Positions 23,660 through 35,300 of a stretch of 64,000 nt of DNA are shown piece after piece. The stretch lies in assembly GCA_000708835.1 (NCBI GenBank), contig DF237377.1, positions 1 through 64,000 on the forward strand. The letters run 5' to 3'. The notes under the pieces were generated by a model that made no database searches, had not been told where the DNA came from, and saw only the letters and a program-made list of their open reading frames with translations. The number at the start of each line of letters is the position of its first letter. Position 1 is the first letter of the stretch. This DNA is from Klebsormidium nitens. Taxonomy: Eukaryota; Streptophyta; Klebsormidiophyceae; Klebsormidiales; Klebsormidiaceae. A program made the position numbers and the translations under genes.

Positions 23660-26600
23660 ATGACGGGTAAGACTTTCTTAGGGAAATGCAGCACATGCTG
23701 TTGCTGCTATCGCCACCAGAAGAGCAGAAGGCAGCCTGGACAACAGCTCATTACCACCTTGCATGGCGTGACGGGCGTCACAATATTGTGATGATGGATC
23801 GATTCAACTGGTGACTGAAAAAGACCAATGCGAGTGTCAGCGGCAGTCGAAGGACGTTCTTAATGCATACTGATCAGTCCTGGCGCCCTCCGTCCCCAAT
23901 CGTTGGCCAGGTCCAAGAGTTTGCAACATTTGGGCAGACACGGCAACTAGCGGTTAGAGCTGCACCACTCATTTCATCATGGCGCTAATTGATTGAGTTG
24001 CTTGATTTGGTCACCTGTTTCTTGGGTGCAGACTACGCGGCAGAACAGGAGATGGAGATTGAGGCGCTGGAAGCGATCCTCATGGAAGACCTGACAGGTG
24101 CGCACCATTCTGACTCCCTGCTATGTTTCGCATAAAGACGTTCAGCATGTCGATAGCGGCGCCGTGAAAGCGCTATCAAGACTAAGAAAGCTCGGAAGAA
24201 GCCGCAAACTACAGAGGATGGCTCAGAATGAAAGCTGCTTGTAATTCTTGGCTTTTGCTGCCCCCGCTGGCTCGACCTCTTCAAGAAGAGTCGGTTCGCT
24301 GCGAAGATGGTCGCGTTCATCATGTTGTGTATGGGATGCTTGGTAATCAGAGAGTGGTCCTTTGACTTCAAACCCTTGCTGCAAACACAGAGTTGGAGGA
24401 TGGAGCGGCCGGGGGCTTGGAGACGGACGGGCGGTGTTGGCAGATTGACATCAAGCCGCAGGTGAATTTTCTGTGAGGACTGCCAGTGACCGCCTGTGGT
24501 TATGACACTGAAGTCCTGCGGTTGTATGTCCGCACCAAAGGCCTGTTTTCTGAAGAAGCCCTGAATTGCTGCGTCGGTTGTTGATCCATTTCTTACTGTG
24601 CTGCTTTCAAATCTTCTGACCTCGCAGTAGTGGCCCAAAGTACACATCAAGCTGCCGTTGTAGATCGCGGAGTTGTGTCCGGTCGAAGTGAGCTTAGAGC
24701 GTGGGACCTTAGGTTGTGTAAGGCTCCCTATGAATCTTCTTATTCATCAGTCAGAATCTTGTTGCAGGGGGATGATGAAGAGGAGCTTACAGAGATGCCA
24801 GGTCAGTCATTCGTACCTTTGCTGGTTCTCTCAGCAATCCGTATGAGTAAGAGTATATTGCCAAATTGGCCTCGTAAAAAGCGGTTTTAGCTTGATTTGC
24901 CAGAGCTGCCATTAGGATACACCCCTGAAGCAAAGACGAGTTCTAGGCGTCAAGGGTGATTTCTTTCTCGATTCGTGTATATTGTGCTAATCATCTCCCT
25001 CTTTAGGCATCGGTTGAGGAGAATCATGTAGCCTAAACACCATGATTGCCGCGACCAAAAGGTGTCCACCAGAAACCCAGTGAGTCGGAAGACCAACAGG
25101 TTGTTCAATACTAGATTTGCTGATCCCAATGTTTTGCTTTGTGCAGTCCGAATAAAGCTGGTCTTTGCCCACACGCCAAACTACCCGGACGAGCCCCCGC
25201 TGTTCAACATCCGAGGGTGAGCTATGGTTGAAAATGGAACGGACGAATTTCAAAGTACTGCCTTCCTCCACATTTTTGGTTATGCTAGATGAGAGTTAAT
25301 CCAGGCTACAGAGGTTGATGAGAGTTCAAAGTTGTGGCATGATCTAGGTAAACCTGTATTGCGGTTTACAATGAGAGTCTCTCAAGGGTCGAATAAGACC
25401 GTCTGATAGGCTAGCTGCTCTCGAATTCAGCACGTTCCATTAGTTCCATGCCAATGCCAATTCGTTGGTCGGAAACAACGGGTTAACAAGACCCTAAGCA
25501 ATTTCCATCCTTCGGTACTTGCAGTATTCAGGGGTTGAGTACGAAAGACGTCAACGAATTGAAAGCGAAACTAGAGGAGGAGGTGAGGGGCTCGACCGGT
25601 TTTTCTCAGCCAAGTTCTGTTAAGGTTGCCAGGAGAATTAAGGTTGCCAGGAGAGTCATATCGTTGAATAATCAGGCGACAATCGCTTCAAGCGCAAACC
25701 TCTTGAGACCGTCTTGTCTCTCAAATTGGCCCTCGAAATCCGATCTGCATGAAACGTGCGCGAATGCAAAATGATGAGTTGCCTGACCGTGAAGCACAGC
25801 GACAAGGTCGCAGCTCTTGCGGGAAGCAGCCATCTTCGCTAAATGAAAGCAGGGGTTCCAGTCCAGGTATAGCCTTCAAAAGTCAGTCGAGCAAAGATAA
25901 GGCGGAATGTGTCAAACCAACCTTTAGTTCGTCGCAAGTTCTCACTCTTTACCAGCGAATCCAAAAGTCCCCAAATTGCGCCTTTGTCCAGGTACAAGAA
26001 AACCTAGGGATGTCGATGATGTTCACGCTAGCAACGTCAGCCAAAGAGTGGTTAAGGGACAAGGTCGCGGGAGCTGAGGAGGCCAATGCAGAGGAAGATA
26101 AGGAGCCAGTAGAAGAGGTGGGATGCTGCCGACCTGGCCTCTATTTGTTTCTTTGAGGTGTCTTATTTGGAATGGGACATGTCTTGCTCTTGCGAAGCCG
26201 TTTGGTCCAGTGCTAAAGATTGTGATCTTTCGTAAGTAGCTTCTGTCCTCAGACTTGCTAGCTCGCGAGATGAGGCGAAGAGGAGAAGAAGAGATTGCGA
26301 ATGAGAGAGAGTCACGACTAAGGAAAACATCGTCTTCCGTAGGCTAAATTCGGCAGGATACCTTGATTGTTTTTCGACGCGGGGTCTTCGAAGCAGCTAT
26401 CCACCAGATGAATCGTCGCACTGGCTCGGAAAGCTTACCTCTCGTGAGCGGGACCGGGTTGGCTTTGTTTTGACCTCCACGCATTGCACGTTTCCATTTT
26501 CGGGCTTGAAAAACTTCGCCCGCGGATAGTTGTCCGCCTCAGCCCATCTGCTCGTGCAATCGTTCTTGGAATGGTGCGCCAGGCAAAAGCCAATGAAAAC

Positions 26601-28989
26601 CAATCGTGTCGGTATCAAACATTGGACATGAGTGTTGAGTATGTCATCCTCGAGACCAGACGCTGGAGCTGCGACACTACAGTGAAGCTCGATCACGAGC
26701 ACGTGTACGCACCTTTATCGTTGAGCAGATCGACGATTGCTGTGTCCGAGCGGAAATCAGCGTGCCGAACATGCTTTCGGCCGTTTCCGGAGAATCACTG
26801 TACTTGCTTTGAGCTCTTTCCTACTCTTTGCAGGTGATTCTTCCGCACAGGGTTTTTGGCTGTCTCCGGAGGATTATTGTGCTTGCTTTGAGCCATTTCC
26901 AACTCTTTACAGGTAATCGTACCGCACGGCCTGCCGGTCACGGTGGAGAACTTCCGGGCGTGGCGAGACGCGTACGAGGCCGAAATAGCGCTCGAAAAAG
27001 CGAAGTGAGCCCGCCGTCTTGAATCATTATCCGACTCCAATTCTGAACGCCTGCACAATTGGCAGAGTGTTTTGGAAGATCCTTCCCGCACCTTCTCCTT
27101 ATAGCGTTTATCTTCAGTTTCATCTTGCAAGCAGAGTGTTGAAGCTTTTTGTTGATCGCCATCTTGGCATGCGGGTGCGTCGGGACAGCCCATCTTCTTC
27201 GCACAGCTTAGGCATCGACTCCCGAACTTCCTCGGATCGATCAATTGCGAACGTACAGAGTGCTGATCCGAGACCACGGAAGCTTTGGGGGAAGGGTTAG
27301 GCTGGGGAGATTGAAGCACAGGAGGCGGGGACACGGAATGTTACGGGATTTGGCGTTCGCACATCACCCCTTTTTGATATGCTCTTTCTATGTTTCTTTG
27401 TTAGCTAAACAATGTTCTTTTGCTTTGCAGGTTGCTGACGGACTCTCAACTAGTGGCCCAACGAGAAAAGCGGATGAGCGGGAAGCAGTGGTTCGAAAGC
27501 GGAAAGGGGCAGGTGCGTCTTCTCGAAACCCTTCGTTTCTGCCGCATCGTTCTGACAGAGGATTCAGTCAGTACCGCAGACAAGAAGCGTTGCGCATTCC
27601 GCAGAATTGAGTTCCTGTTTTGGAAGCGTAGATTGGGCGGGAGCTCATGTTCCGGCTCAGAGCTTTTCCGGTGCCTTCGATCGATTTGTTTGTGCCGATG
27701 AGACAGCTGTTCTGTTCGCTTTCGAGTTTCATCTCTGCTGGGGTCGCAGCCCAGCTCTTCGGCGAACAGACGTGACCCGGGATCTATTTAGAAAGACTCG
27801 TCCCAAGAAGTATCTCAGATCTTGTCGGACGCACGATGTAACATCAAGTCTGCTTTTTGTGAGAGTACGTTCAGCTCGCCTCTGGGAGGCGGGGTAGCAC
27901 TAACCGGGTGCTGAAACGCGAGCTTGACAGCTCCGCGCCCTGACACACCCTAAAAGCTGCGAACCAACCCACCCCGACCCTGGACATCCAACAATGTTCC
28001 AACGATACGCGTTGCTTCTGTTCGGTATGGCTTTGTGAAGGAACCTCGACCGGTAGAGGTGCGCCCACCTTTCTCCGTTCGGGGAAAGAGGGGACAAAAG
28101 AATATGATTAGGAAAACGAGAGAGGAAAAGAATGGTTACGCTTTGCTTGCAGAGGGCAAAGCTGGACGCGGAAGAGGGCGACGAGGACGGCGACGACTTC
28201 GACTTCGACGACTCGGACGAAGAAGGTGGGCTGTTCTCACTCTACATCTGATTTTAGGGTTTATGGTTTATGGGTTTATGGGTTTAGGGTCTTAGGGTTG
28301 TAGGGTATTAGGTGTCAGCGTTGCAGACTACCTTCTTTTTGAATCTTTTTGAAACGAAGTGAAGTGGTAAATGCTACCCCGTCGAAGCTTAAGTTCAACA
28401 AATTGGGCGGTCGTCTGGGGCTTCCAAGCGTTGCAATCTGCTCAAAGACCAGCAGGTTCGAGGGACAGCTTCTAACGGTATTCCCAGTCCGCTTTGCTTC
28501 TCTATCTCAAGACTAAGGTTTTCCGAAACCTGGCCGCCTGACCCGACTTTCGATCTGGGCCGAGTTCCAGAATTTGAGCCGTTCGATAGCTGCACCCGGG
28601 TCATTGAACGGCCGATCGACTGAGATCGCACTTGAGCTTGGGCGGCAAGTTTTCATAGGAGAGTGGAGCTGGATTTGTCATGCGTCAAGCACAAAACCCA
28701 TGGTTTTCAATGCCGAAAAATTGAACCGCTCCACAGCAGTTCAGGGTCAGCGTTCTGCGTTGTTTCCTCCTAACGGAGAGGTTTCCAGGAAACCAAACAT
28801 CCGGTTCAAGAATCAATGCATTGCTTCGTGGGCGTGTACGTTTGATTTACCTAGATGCTGCTGAGGATGCAGCGTTGCAAGTTTCAGAGAGAGCGTAATC
28901 TGGAACCTCTTTCTCCTGCAGATATGGACGACGACGAAATGTTTGACCAGATACTAAAGCAAAGGGAAGGAGAGAAGCCCGTAACATGA
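23660..28989 (+). CDS. RWDD1: RWDD1/Gir2-like RWD-domain protein
   Basis: Eleven exons: 23660-23666, 24032-24097, 24391-24461, 24768-24801, 25147-25216, 25525-25582, 25992-26117, 26913-27004, 27431-27512, 28153-28225 and 28922-28989 (747 nt, 248 residues, all phases fit). Exon 1 is only 7 nt (ATG ACG G). The RWD domain (about 1-120) starts MTDYAAEQEMEIEALEAI, has the YPDEPPLF turn and ends in VQENLGMSMMFTLATSAKEW. Then come an acidic linker, GLPVTVENFRAWRDAYEAE (the human equivalent is GTPVTIENFLNW), KRMSGKQWFE, and a very acidic tail. This is the RWDD1 / yeast Gir2 (DFRP2-binding) layout; these proteins bind and stabilise the DRG-family GTPase partner and act near ribosomes and Gcn1. The exon 8 acceptor edge is duplicated upstream. 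The plus-strand promoter region carries a telo-box. Confidence 0.94.
25620..25655 (+). repeat. Perfect-but-one 18-nt tandem duplication
   Basis: TTAAGGTTGCCAGGAGAA is followed immediately by the same word ending in G. It lies in intron 6 of the RWDD1-like gene. No function inferred. Confidence 0.9.
26781..26935 (+). repeat. Duplicated intron 7 tail and exon 8 acceptor edge
   Basis: About 75 nt recur at a spacing of 79 nt. The upstream copy has CTACTCTTTGCAG (AG ends at 26833) followed by GTGATTCTTCCGCACAGG; the real site has AACTCTTTACAG (AG ends at 26912) followed by GTAATCGTACCGCACGG. The preceding TTGCTTTGAGC words also match. The upstream acceptor looks as usable as the real one, but its frame does not run into the RWDD1 frame without using the real exon. 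Confidence 0.85.
28253..28312 (+). repeat. Interstitial telomere-like tract
   Basis: A degenerate run of TTTAGGG, TTTATGG and CTTAGGG units begins with TTTTAGGGTTTATGG, in intron 10 of the RWDD1-like gene. TTTAGGG is the usual plant telomere unit; the copies here are imperfect, so it is likely an old insertion or simple-repeat slippage. Confidence 0.7.
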
Positions 28990-29993
28990 TGCTGTCCAAG
29001 ATATACTAAGCTTCTGCACATATGTTCGAACAACCGGTAGCGTGCTTTGCAACGCTGCCGCTTGCGTTGTGGTCTTGGTGCCCTCCATTTTCTACTGACA
29101 AAGCACAGTCATTCGGTAACCTGCACGTGGCCTGAACAGCACCGTTCCACCATGCGCCGATTGACATCACCGGATAGGCGCAGCTACCTTCTGTATGAGG
29201 GTCCAGGTGCTTCCAGCCGTTGGTTGACGACTTTCCAAAGGCTCAGTCAGCAAGCATTGTGGCAGCTTGCCGGCTGGTGCAGTGTGTCAAAGTAACTGAC
29301 TCGCACAATCAACTTGCTTGGAGTTGGCCGTATGTACGTCTCAAACTTATGATTATGAGACCATGTAGATGTTGACCAGCCCATGGTGCGCGCACGAGAT
29401 ATTTCAATCATGGCGGCAAATCTATTTGCTCGAAAGTGTATATACTAGTATATAGAGGCCTAAAATGGTCTCGCAGTACAATCGTAGACAGTAGCATCAT
29501 GCTTCAGCCGGTCATGGTGCGACGTACCTGGATCACAAGGAGATTTAGCTATAAAACCGCTTTGTACGTTCGGATGCGCAAGCGGGCCTGCGCGGCATAC
29601 AGTTGACTACACGATTAATGTGGTCACAAGTGCCCAATTCTACCCGCCCATGCCGCCCGTGCATGTTGTATACGAAGTACCGGTGCTATAAAGCTGACTC
29701 GATTCTCGCAGGGACATTCAATGTCCAGGGACAATCAACATGATTCCTCTTGCTTGCTGCAACTCTACCTTATATAAGATCTGCACTTGCAAAACTTCCT
29801 TGCAATCTTGACTCGACCTGTTTGGCTTGCGAGCTATCTGATTTCCGTCTTGATCCAATTTACAAGTTCAGCCTCAGATAACTGAGAGTTTGATATGTAC
29901 ACTCCCCAATTTGATATGTACACTCCCTAATGATTCGCGATTGAGTAAACCTCCCATAACCGAAGCATGGACTCCACAATCGTGGGAACGCTA
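28990..29993. other. Convergent intergenic region with a 21-nt tandem duplication
   Basis: I see no gene here. A 21-nt word beginning TTTGATATGTACACTCCC is repeated head to tail at 29889-29909 and 29910-29930 with one change. The region is otherwise AT-richer than the genes on either side. Confidence 0.55.
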
Positions 29994-31217
29994 CTAGAGC
30001 CAAGTCCCATTCGACCGAGCGTCGCTGGAATTTTCCGGTTTGCTTCCGACGTCTTCCATCTCACACTCTAACAGTTGCGTCGCTAATCTGATGTCCTCCT
30101 CGAGCTGCTTGATCTTCTGTTCGAGCTCCCTGATGACGACCTTGTTCTCAGACACTGCCGTCGTATACTCTTCATCTGCAACCGTGAAACAAAAACTCAT
30201 CTTGTGCTTGCTATGTGGACGTCCACTTGCTAAACTCGCCACTTCAAGCTTGCAGGAACGGACCGCGAAAGACACATTGCTCGAGATCTACAGTAATCAG
30301 CTCTTGTTCGACGAAGTTGGCGTCGATTTTGTACAGGATTGTCTTCTTGTTAACCCAAAGATACGAGAACCCGGCACCCGGTGTCATACTACGAACCGGT
30401 CGATGAATAGTAGATGTGAGGAAAGGGGTCTCTTACCAGGTCCAGATTCTCGAAGCGCCTCTTCGAGCTGGACATTTGAATCCTGCATGTTAAGTAAGAA
30501 CTCTGGCGTCAGAATAATCCTGACTTTTCAAGTGCAGGTTCCATAGTATTGCCTGCAAAAAGACGGGCGTCGTCACCATCAAGGTTGACAATTAGACCGG
30601 GCGCGGGCGTTGATGACACGGATTCAGGTTGTAAGAGGTTCTGCTTTATCTATCGGGGTGATCTCCAGGTGAACCGAAGCAAATCCTGTTCAAGTCCCTG
30701 TAGTATACAAGGCCTTGAACTAGGATGAGAGACACACGCGCTGACAAACGGATCTCATACCCAGCCAGCAGACACACCCGGCGCTCAGTAAGTTGAGCCC
30801 TCAACCACTTGTATTACGTGTTGACCCCTTCTGCAAATTTCATCAGCTGCCTAGAGTCGCAACACATTGGCTGACAGACACTCGCTTACACAATCTGGTC
30901 AGGCGAGAAAGTCACAAAGCCCCTGACGGACTAGAAACCAAATACAAAATCCCTTAGTTCTGAGGCAGGCTCACCATATGTTCCACCTTGAAGAACCGAG
31001 ATCGAGGACAAGCTTGATTGGCAAGCCATCCTCGATGATTGCCTGTGGTTACCTTTGAGATAGCATCAAAGGCCCCCTGGAATGAAATTAGAAAGCTTAC
31101 CTTCAAATGCACGACGGCGTTCTCTAGCCGGCACTTTTCCTGCTTCAGGATCTCTAATGGCGCGTCCGTTTGATCCCCATCTGCCAACACCCGCTGCTGG
31201 CCTATTGCGCTTTCCAT
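29994..31217 (-). CDS. Small coiled-coil protein resembling Tma17/Adc17
   Basis: Three exons: 31217-31101, 30482-30437 and 30175-29994 (345 nt, 114 residues, phases fit). The order is a short N-terminus, a helix CRLENAVVHLK, a linker with LEEALRESGPDEEYTTAVSE, then NKVVIRELEQKIKQLEEDI and a polar tail. Yeast Tma17 (also Adc17), a chaperone that helps build the proteasome ATPase ring, has the same spacing: INHLQRSN ... LYKDSVRENEIVLNNYNERV. That resemblance is by eye and limited to short helices, so function is not established; a generic prefoldin-like helical hairpin is the alternative. I chose the ATG at 31217 because the phase-0 exon begins just upstream and no better Met precedes it. The gene is head-to-head with the TPR gene. 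Confidence 0.72.
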
Positions 31218-32307
31218 GCTCCGTAGCTGCAAAATGATAATGATTGAATTGTAGATAGAGTTGTCACTGTACACTGCCGTAAGTGGTGATAATTCCGGCC
31301 AAGCGTCCAACAGAAACAAGCCAATGTACTCTTTGATTCCTGCCATTGTGCCACACAATTTCTCAATGGTCAATGTTGCCACGACCACCGAGCAAACAGT
31401 TTGGAAAAAGTCCAGAACATCGAGCAGATACAAAAGAAAGGACTCACGCATAGTGCTCCTCCCCAGCGCGCAGGTTCAGCATTGCAAGGAGCAACTTGAG
31501 TAGAGAGTGAAAGAGAAAGTATTGAAAGTGACGCTGTGATGGTTCCTCGTACCACCAGAAAGTTCTCAATGAGTGCAGGAGCCTCACCTGTTTAAAGTGG
31601 AATTTCGTTTTGAGCCTGATGAGGCAATTTCCAACCAGGTGTCAACTGTTGAGTCTGCTTGGGCCACCAAGTCCTGCTTTCTAGCGCAAAGGCTTCCCCC
31701 TCGAGGAGTCAGAGAAGAAATAGTTGCGTGAGATCTGGAAGAATGTGTAGAACTGAGTTAACATAAGGGAGAAGCTTGATTGCTGTAAATGAACCTTAGT
31801 CGAGGGAACAAGAACAAGTTGGACAACAGTAAGCACAGAAAGGCGCCCTTCCTTGCCCCTTCCTTGCTCAGTACAGACTACAGTTGCTGTCTTCATTTTA
31901 TCAAAATCAGGGTCAACCAGAGTTAACACCCTTGACCCGGTAGTGGGTTAAGTGCCCTCCTCATTGCTTCAAGTTCAAAGTTGAAGAGATCAGGCAGATG
32001 CCAATGGCGGATTATCAAAACGGGCGCTTATTCAGCACGATTCAATGGTACGAGTGCTGGGCGGCCGTTGCAAGAGCTTGGACGACTGCTGACGACAGGT
32101 CTCCTGACTTGGCTCCGTGAACGTCTCGCTCCCAATGTCTGGGGCCTTCCTGGCGTGATCACGGGCCTCCAGGACTCACGCGTTGTTTGATGCCCTCCTT
32201 TGGAGGATAGATAGGGTGTTACATGCTGTTCTTCTTGATCACAGGGCAGCTGATTTCCTGTTTGTGGAATCTGACTCAGCTTTGGTGCCCCCAGTACAGC
32301 GGAAAGT
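31218..32307. other. Shared upstream region of a divergent pair
   Basis: This lies between the starts of the Tma17-like gene (minus) and the TPR-DUF4604 gene (plus). Open frames exist on the minus strand but run into the first exon out of any conserved context. No RNA gene seen. Confidence 0.45.
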
Positions 32308-35300
32308 ATGGCCGGGGGGATGACTGGGGGTGGGGATGCTGGGGGGGGTCCTAGGAGCAAGGGGCCGGCTCCAGTGTATGTCCGCCAGGTTCCAAAGTTC
32401 CTGCAAGTGAGTGCCAAAAAGTCTTTATCTTTGAAAAAACAACCTCTGGAGAGCCGGAGAAGGAACCTCGGTTGCTGGTTCAGCTGGCAATGTCATTGCA
32501 ATGAATCTTTACAGCAGCTCGGGGCGGTTTCCTGCAAGGGTTTACTTGGCCTGTGTAGGAGTGGCTTCGAGTTGGGTGGCAATAAGGTTGAAGTCCCGTT
32601 TATAGTTCCGAATGGCTTTCCGAGTTGAACTCAGAAGCCTGGCTCCAGGGTTCGTTGAGTGGTTGATAAACATAAATAGGTGGTGGTAGATTAAGGGCGC
32701 AACTTTCACGACGCTCACTACAATAGAGAATGTGGCAAATTATGTGGGGCTTCATGCCCCCGTCTAGGGAACTGCCTGATTTGGAAGTTTGCTCGTTTGC
32801 CCAACTTCTCGACCAAAGAGGATAAAAGCAACGCACACAAGCTTCTTCGACGGGTCCTTTGGCTCTGGCACAGGGGCTCTAGCCCAACGCATCAGAAGAG
32901 ACTGGTTGCTCTGACATCTCTGAGATGAGCGGACTGTGCGTTGTCTGCAGGCATACAGCCACCTGATACAAAAGGACAGCTTCAAGGATGAGGCCAAACA
33001 GGCCTGGGAAGGTGCGCCTTCTTCTTCTCTGGAAACATCCTGTTATCCAACAGATGTCAGTCGATGTTGATGCTTTCGTGTGACAAATGGTGCCACCCGC
33101 ACTTTCAGAACTCCGTAGCTTGGAGTCCAATATGTCTATTGAACTGCCGTTCCGGGACCCGCAAGTCTTGCATCTTTGTCCCATCCCAGCCACAGTTTTG
33201 CGGACACATTGTCCCCCTATGTAGACAAGGGCTGCCTAAGACAAAGACGATCCCCGCCAGTGAAACACCCGAGATCTCGACGAAGGCGCTTAGATGATCA
33301 GAACGTAACATTCAGGGTTTAGCCCGTAACTAAATATTAAGGAAGGCAGCCAAACTCAAGTGGAAGTGTGATCTTTTCTTTCGAAGTGAGCACTTTGTTG
33401 CTTCCACTATATGTTAATTAGGAGCACCCACGATTCCGGGGCAAGTGTTGTTCCACCAAATTCCGCCCAGTAACATCAGGGGAAGAAGATGTCATCAGTT
33501 TCTGCGGTGTGGCCTGGCTGCGTCGCAATCACCCCGCACCTCCAGAAGCCTTTCGTGTATCTGTCTGGCTCCGTGTCGCAGATTACGCTGTGCAGAACAA
33601 GGCCGGAAAAGCATTTGGCCAAGCGGAGGACGACGACGATGACTGGCCTGACGAGGTGAGCGTCATTGAGCTGCATTGAAACTTATTCGTTACCAACTCA
33701 AGAAAAATAAGGTTAAGCTAAGATAATGACAAGGTAACCCCACTGGAACGGGTAGGGTTAGTGTGGGGGTTAAGGTGGGTTGCGTGTGAAGCAGGTTATG
33801 TTTTGGGTTAAGAATTGTCAGTTTGAGTCGGAGCTTATAGCTATCTTGGGCTTACAAATATCTTTCTTAACTTCATCTTTTCTTTGGCGTGCTCGCTTTC
33901 GGCATGCTTTTGTTTCTTTTCTTCTCATTCGCTTTCGAGAGAGAGTCAACAATGCTTATGAGAGCTCGTTGGTTGATATTCCTGCAAAGCCGTTGTTCTA
34001 TAAAGGACGTTGCCGGTTCCAATTATCAGTCGCATTTGATGGCAAAACGACATTAGCTGGTCAGCCCGTGTGACCCGGGATCTTAGGATCAGTGTGACTT
34101 CGATCTTGGGAAGCTCTGCGGTTTGACAGACGACAGAACGAAAGCGCCGCGAAGAGGCTTGTAATCCCAAGTTCTTTCAACGCTTGCCAACTGAGCCGAA
34201 CATCGTCAAGCGTCCAGCCAGTCGACGAACTGTGTTGCTACAATCTCAAACATATCAGAGGATCGGCCCTAATCCGGAAGTTTGCAATTCGAGACGGGCA
34301 GAGCAAAACCCTTCTTTCGGACCTCCAGATTCAGTCGGTAGCTTGACACACGGTGTCCGGAATAGCGTCCGAACAATCCGGAAGTGGAACTGGTGAAAAT
34401 GTTTGTGGCTCGGTAGACTGCTTTATCACGTCCGACACAATATTCTGTATTTGCCTGTCCGGAATTGAGCAGTTCCGGAATCAGGGCCAATACACTTTCT
34501 TCCTTTTAGACATGTGCGTTACACAGACACGTAAACTCTCTGGCCAGGAACACACAGATCTTACGCAGTCCGCTCTCCGTCAGTGCAGCTGGAAGGCGCC
34601 ACGGTCGTCAGCGGAGCGGAAGCTTTTGGCAAGGGGAAAGAGGGCCAGGAGCATGGTGACGTCATCCCCCCCACCAAGGAGGAAAAGGAGGTCCGTCTCC
34701 ACAAACATCTGGCATTTCCCTCTCTTTCGAAGACACCTTAAGCTACTAGCCTCGTGTGACCTTATCTGACCGGCCATTGCTTTCCTTTCCTACTCTGTTT
34801 CCATTTTTGAATGGTTCGGATTCAATCGGACGCGCCGAATTCGTGCTCAGCCTTGACCTTGCCTTGCTTTCCTTCTTTTTGGGGCACGTTCCCACCTTGT
34901 TTTTGAGGTAGGGCGGATGCTCTTTGCCTCGCAAACAAGAGGCGCTTTCCCTTTGGCGCTTTGGCGCTTTGCAGAGAGTACAATCACTCCTCACCCGTGC
35001 CTGTTCCGCTGCCGATCCGCTTTTGTTGCGCTCTCAATCTGCTGCAAATTGCCTGTCGTCCGATATCGACTTGCTGCATTGACAAGACCTTCTTCCTGAA
35101 ATTCGCTGTGCGTCCGGCCAACTATCCGCTGGACTTCCGCATCATTCCGCTGGTGATCCGCTCTCGATCCGCTGCGAGCAATTCTTACCGTCCCCTTTTC
35201 TTCCAGGCAGCTAAGAGCAAGGAGAAGGGCAACGCCGCGTTCGAAAAGGGCCGCTTCGACGAAGCGATCCAGCATTTTAACCGGGCCATCTTCCTGACGC

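Noticed and set aside
24033-24650. 205-codon minus-strand frame
   Set aside because: It overlaps RWDD1 exons 2 and 3 and their introns on the opposite strand and has no recognisable product.
28253-28312. A chromosome end
   Set aside because: The telomere-like units are few, degenerate and inside an intron.
30954-31451. 165-codon minus-strand frame as a larger N-terminus for the Tma17-like gene
   Set aside because: Upstream of the exon it is hydrophobic intron- or leader-like sequence; an acceptor directly precedes the conserved part, and the Met inside the exon is the simpler start.
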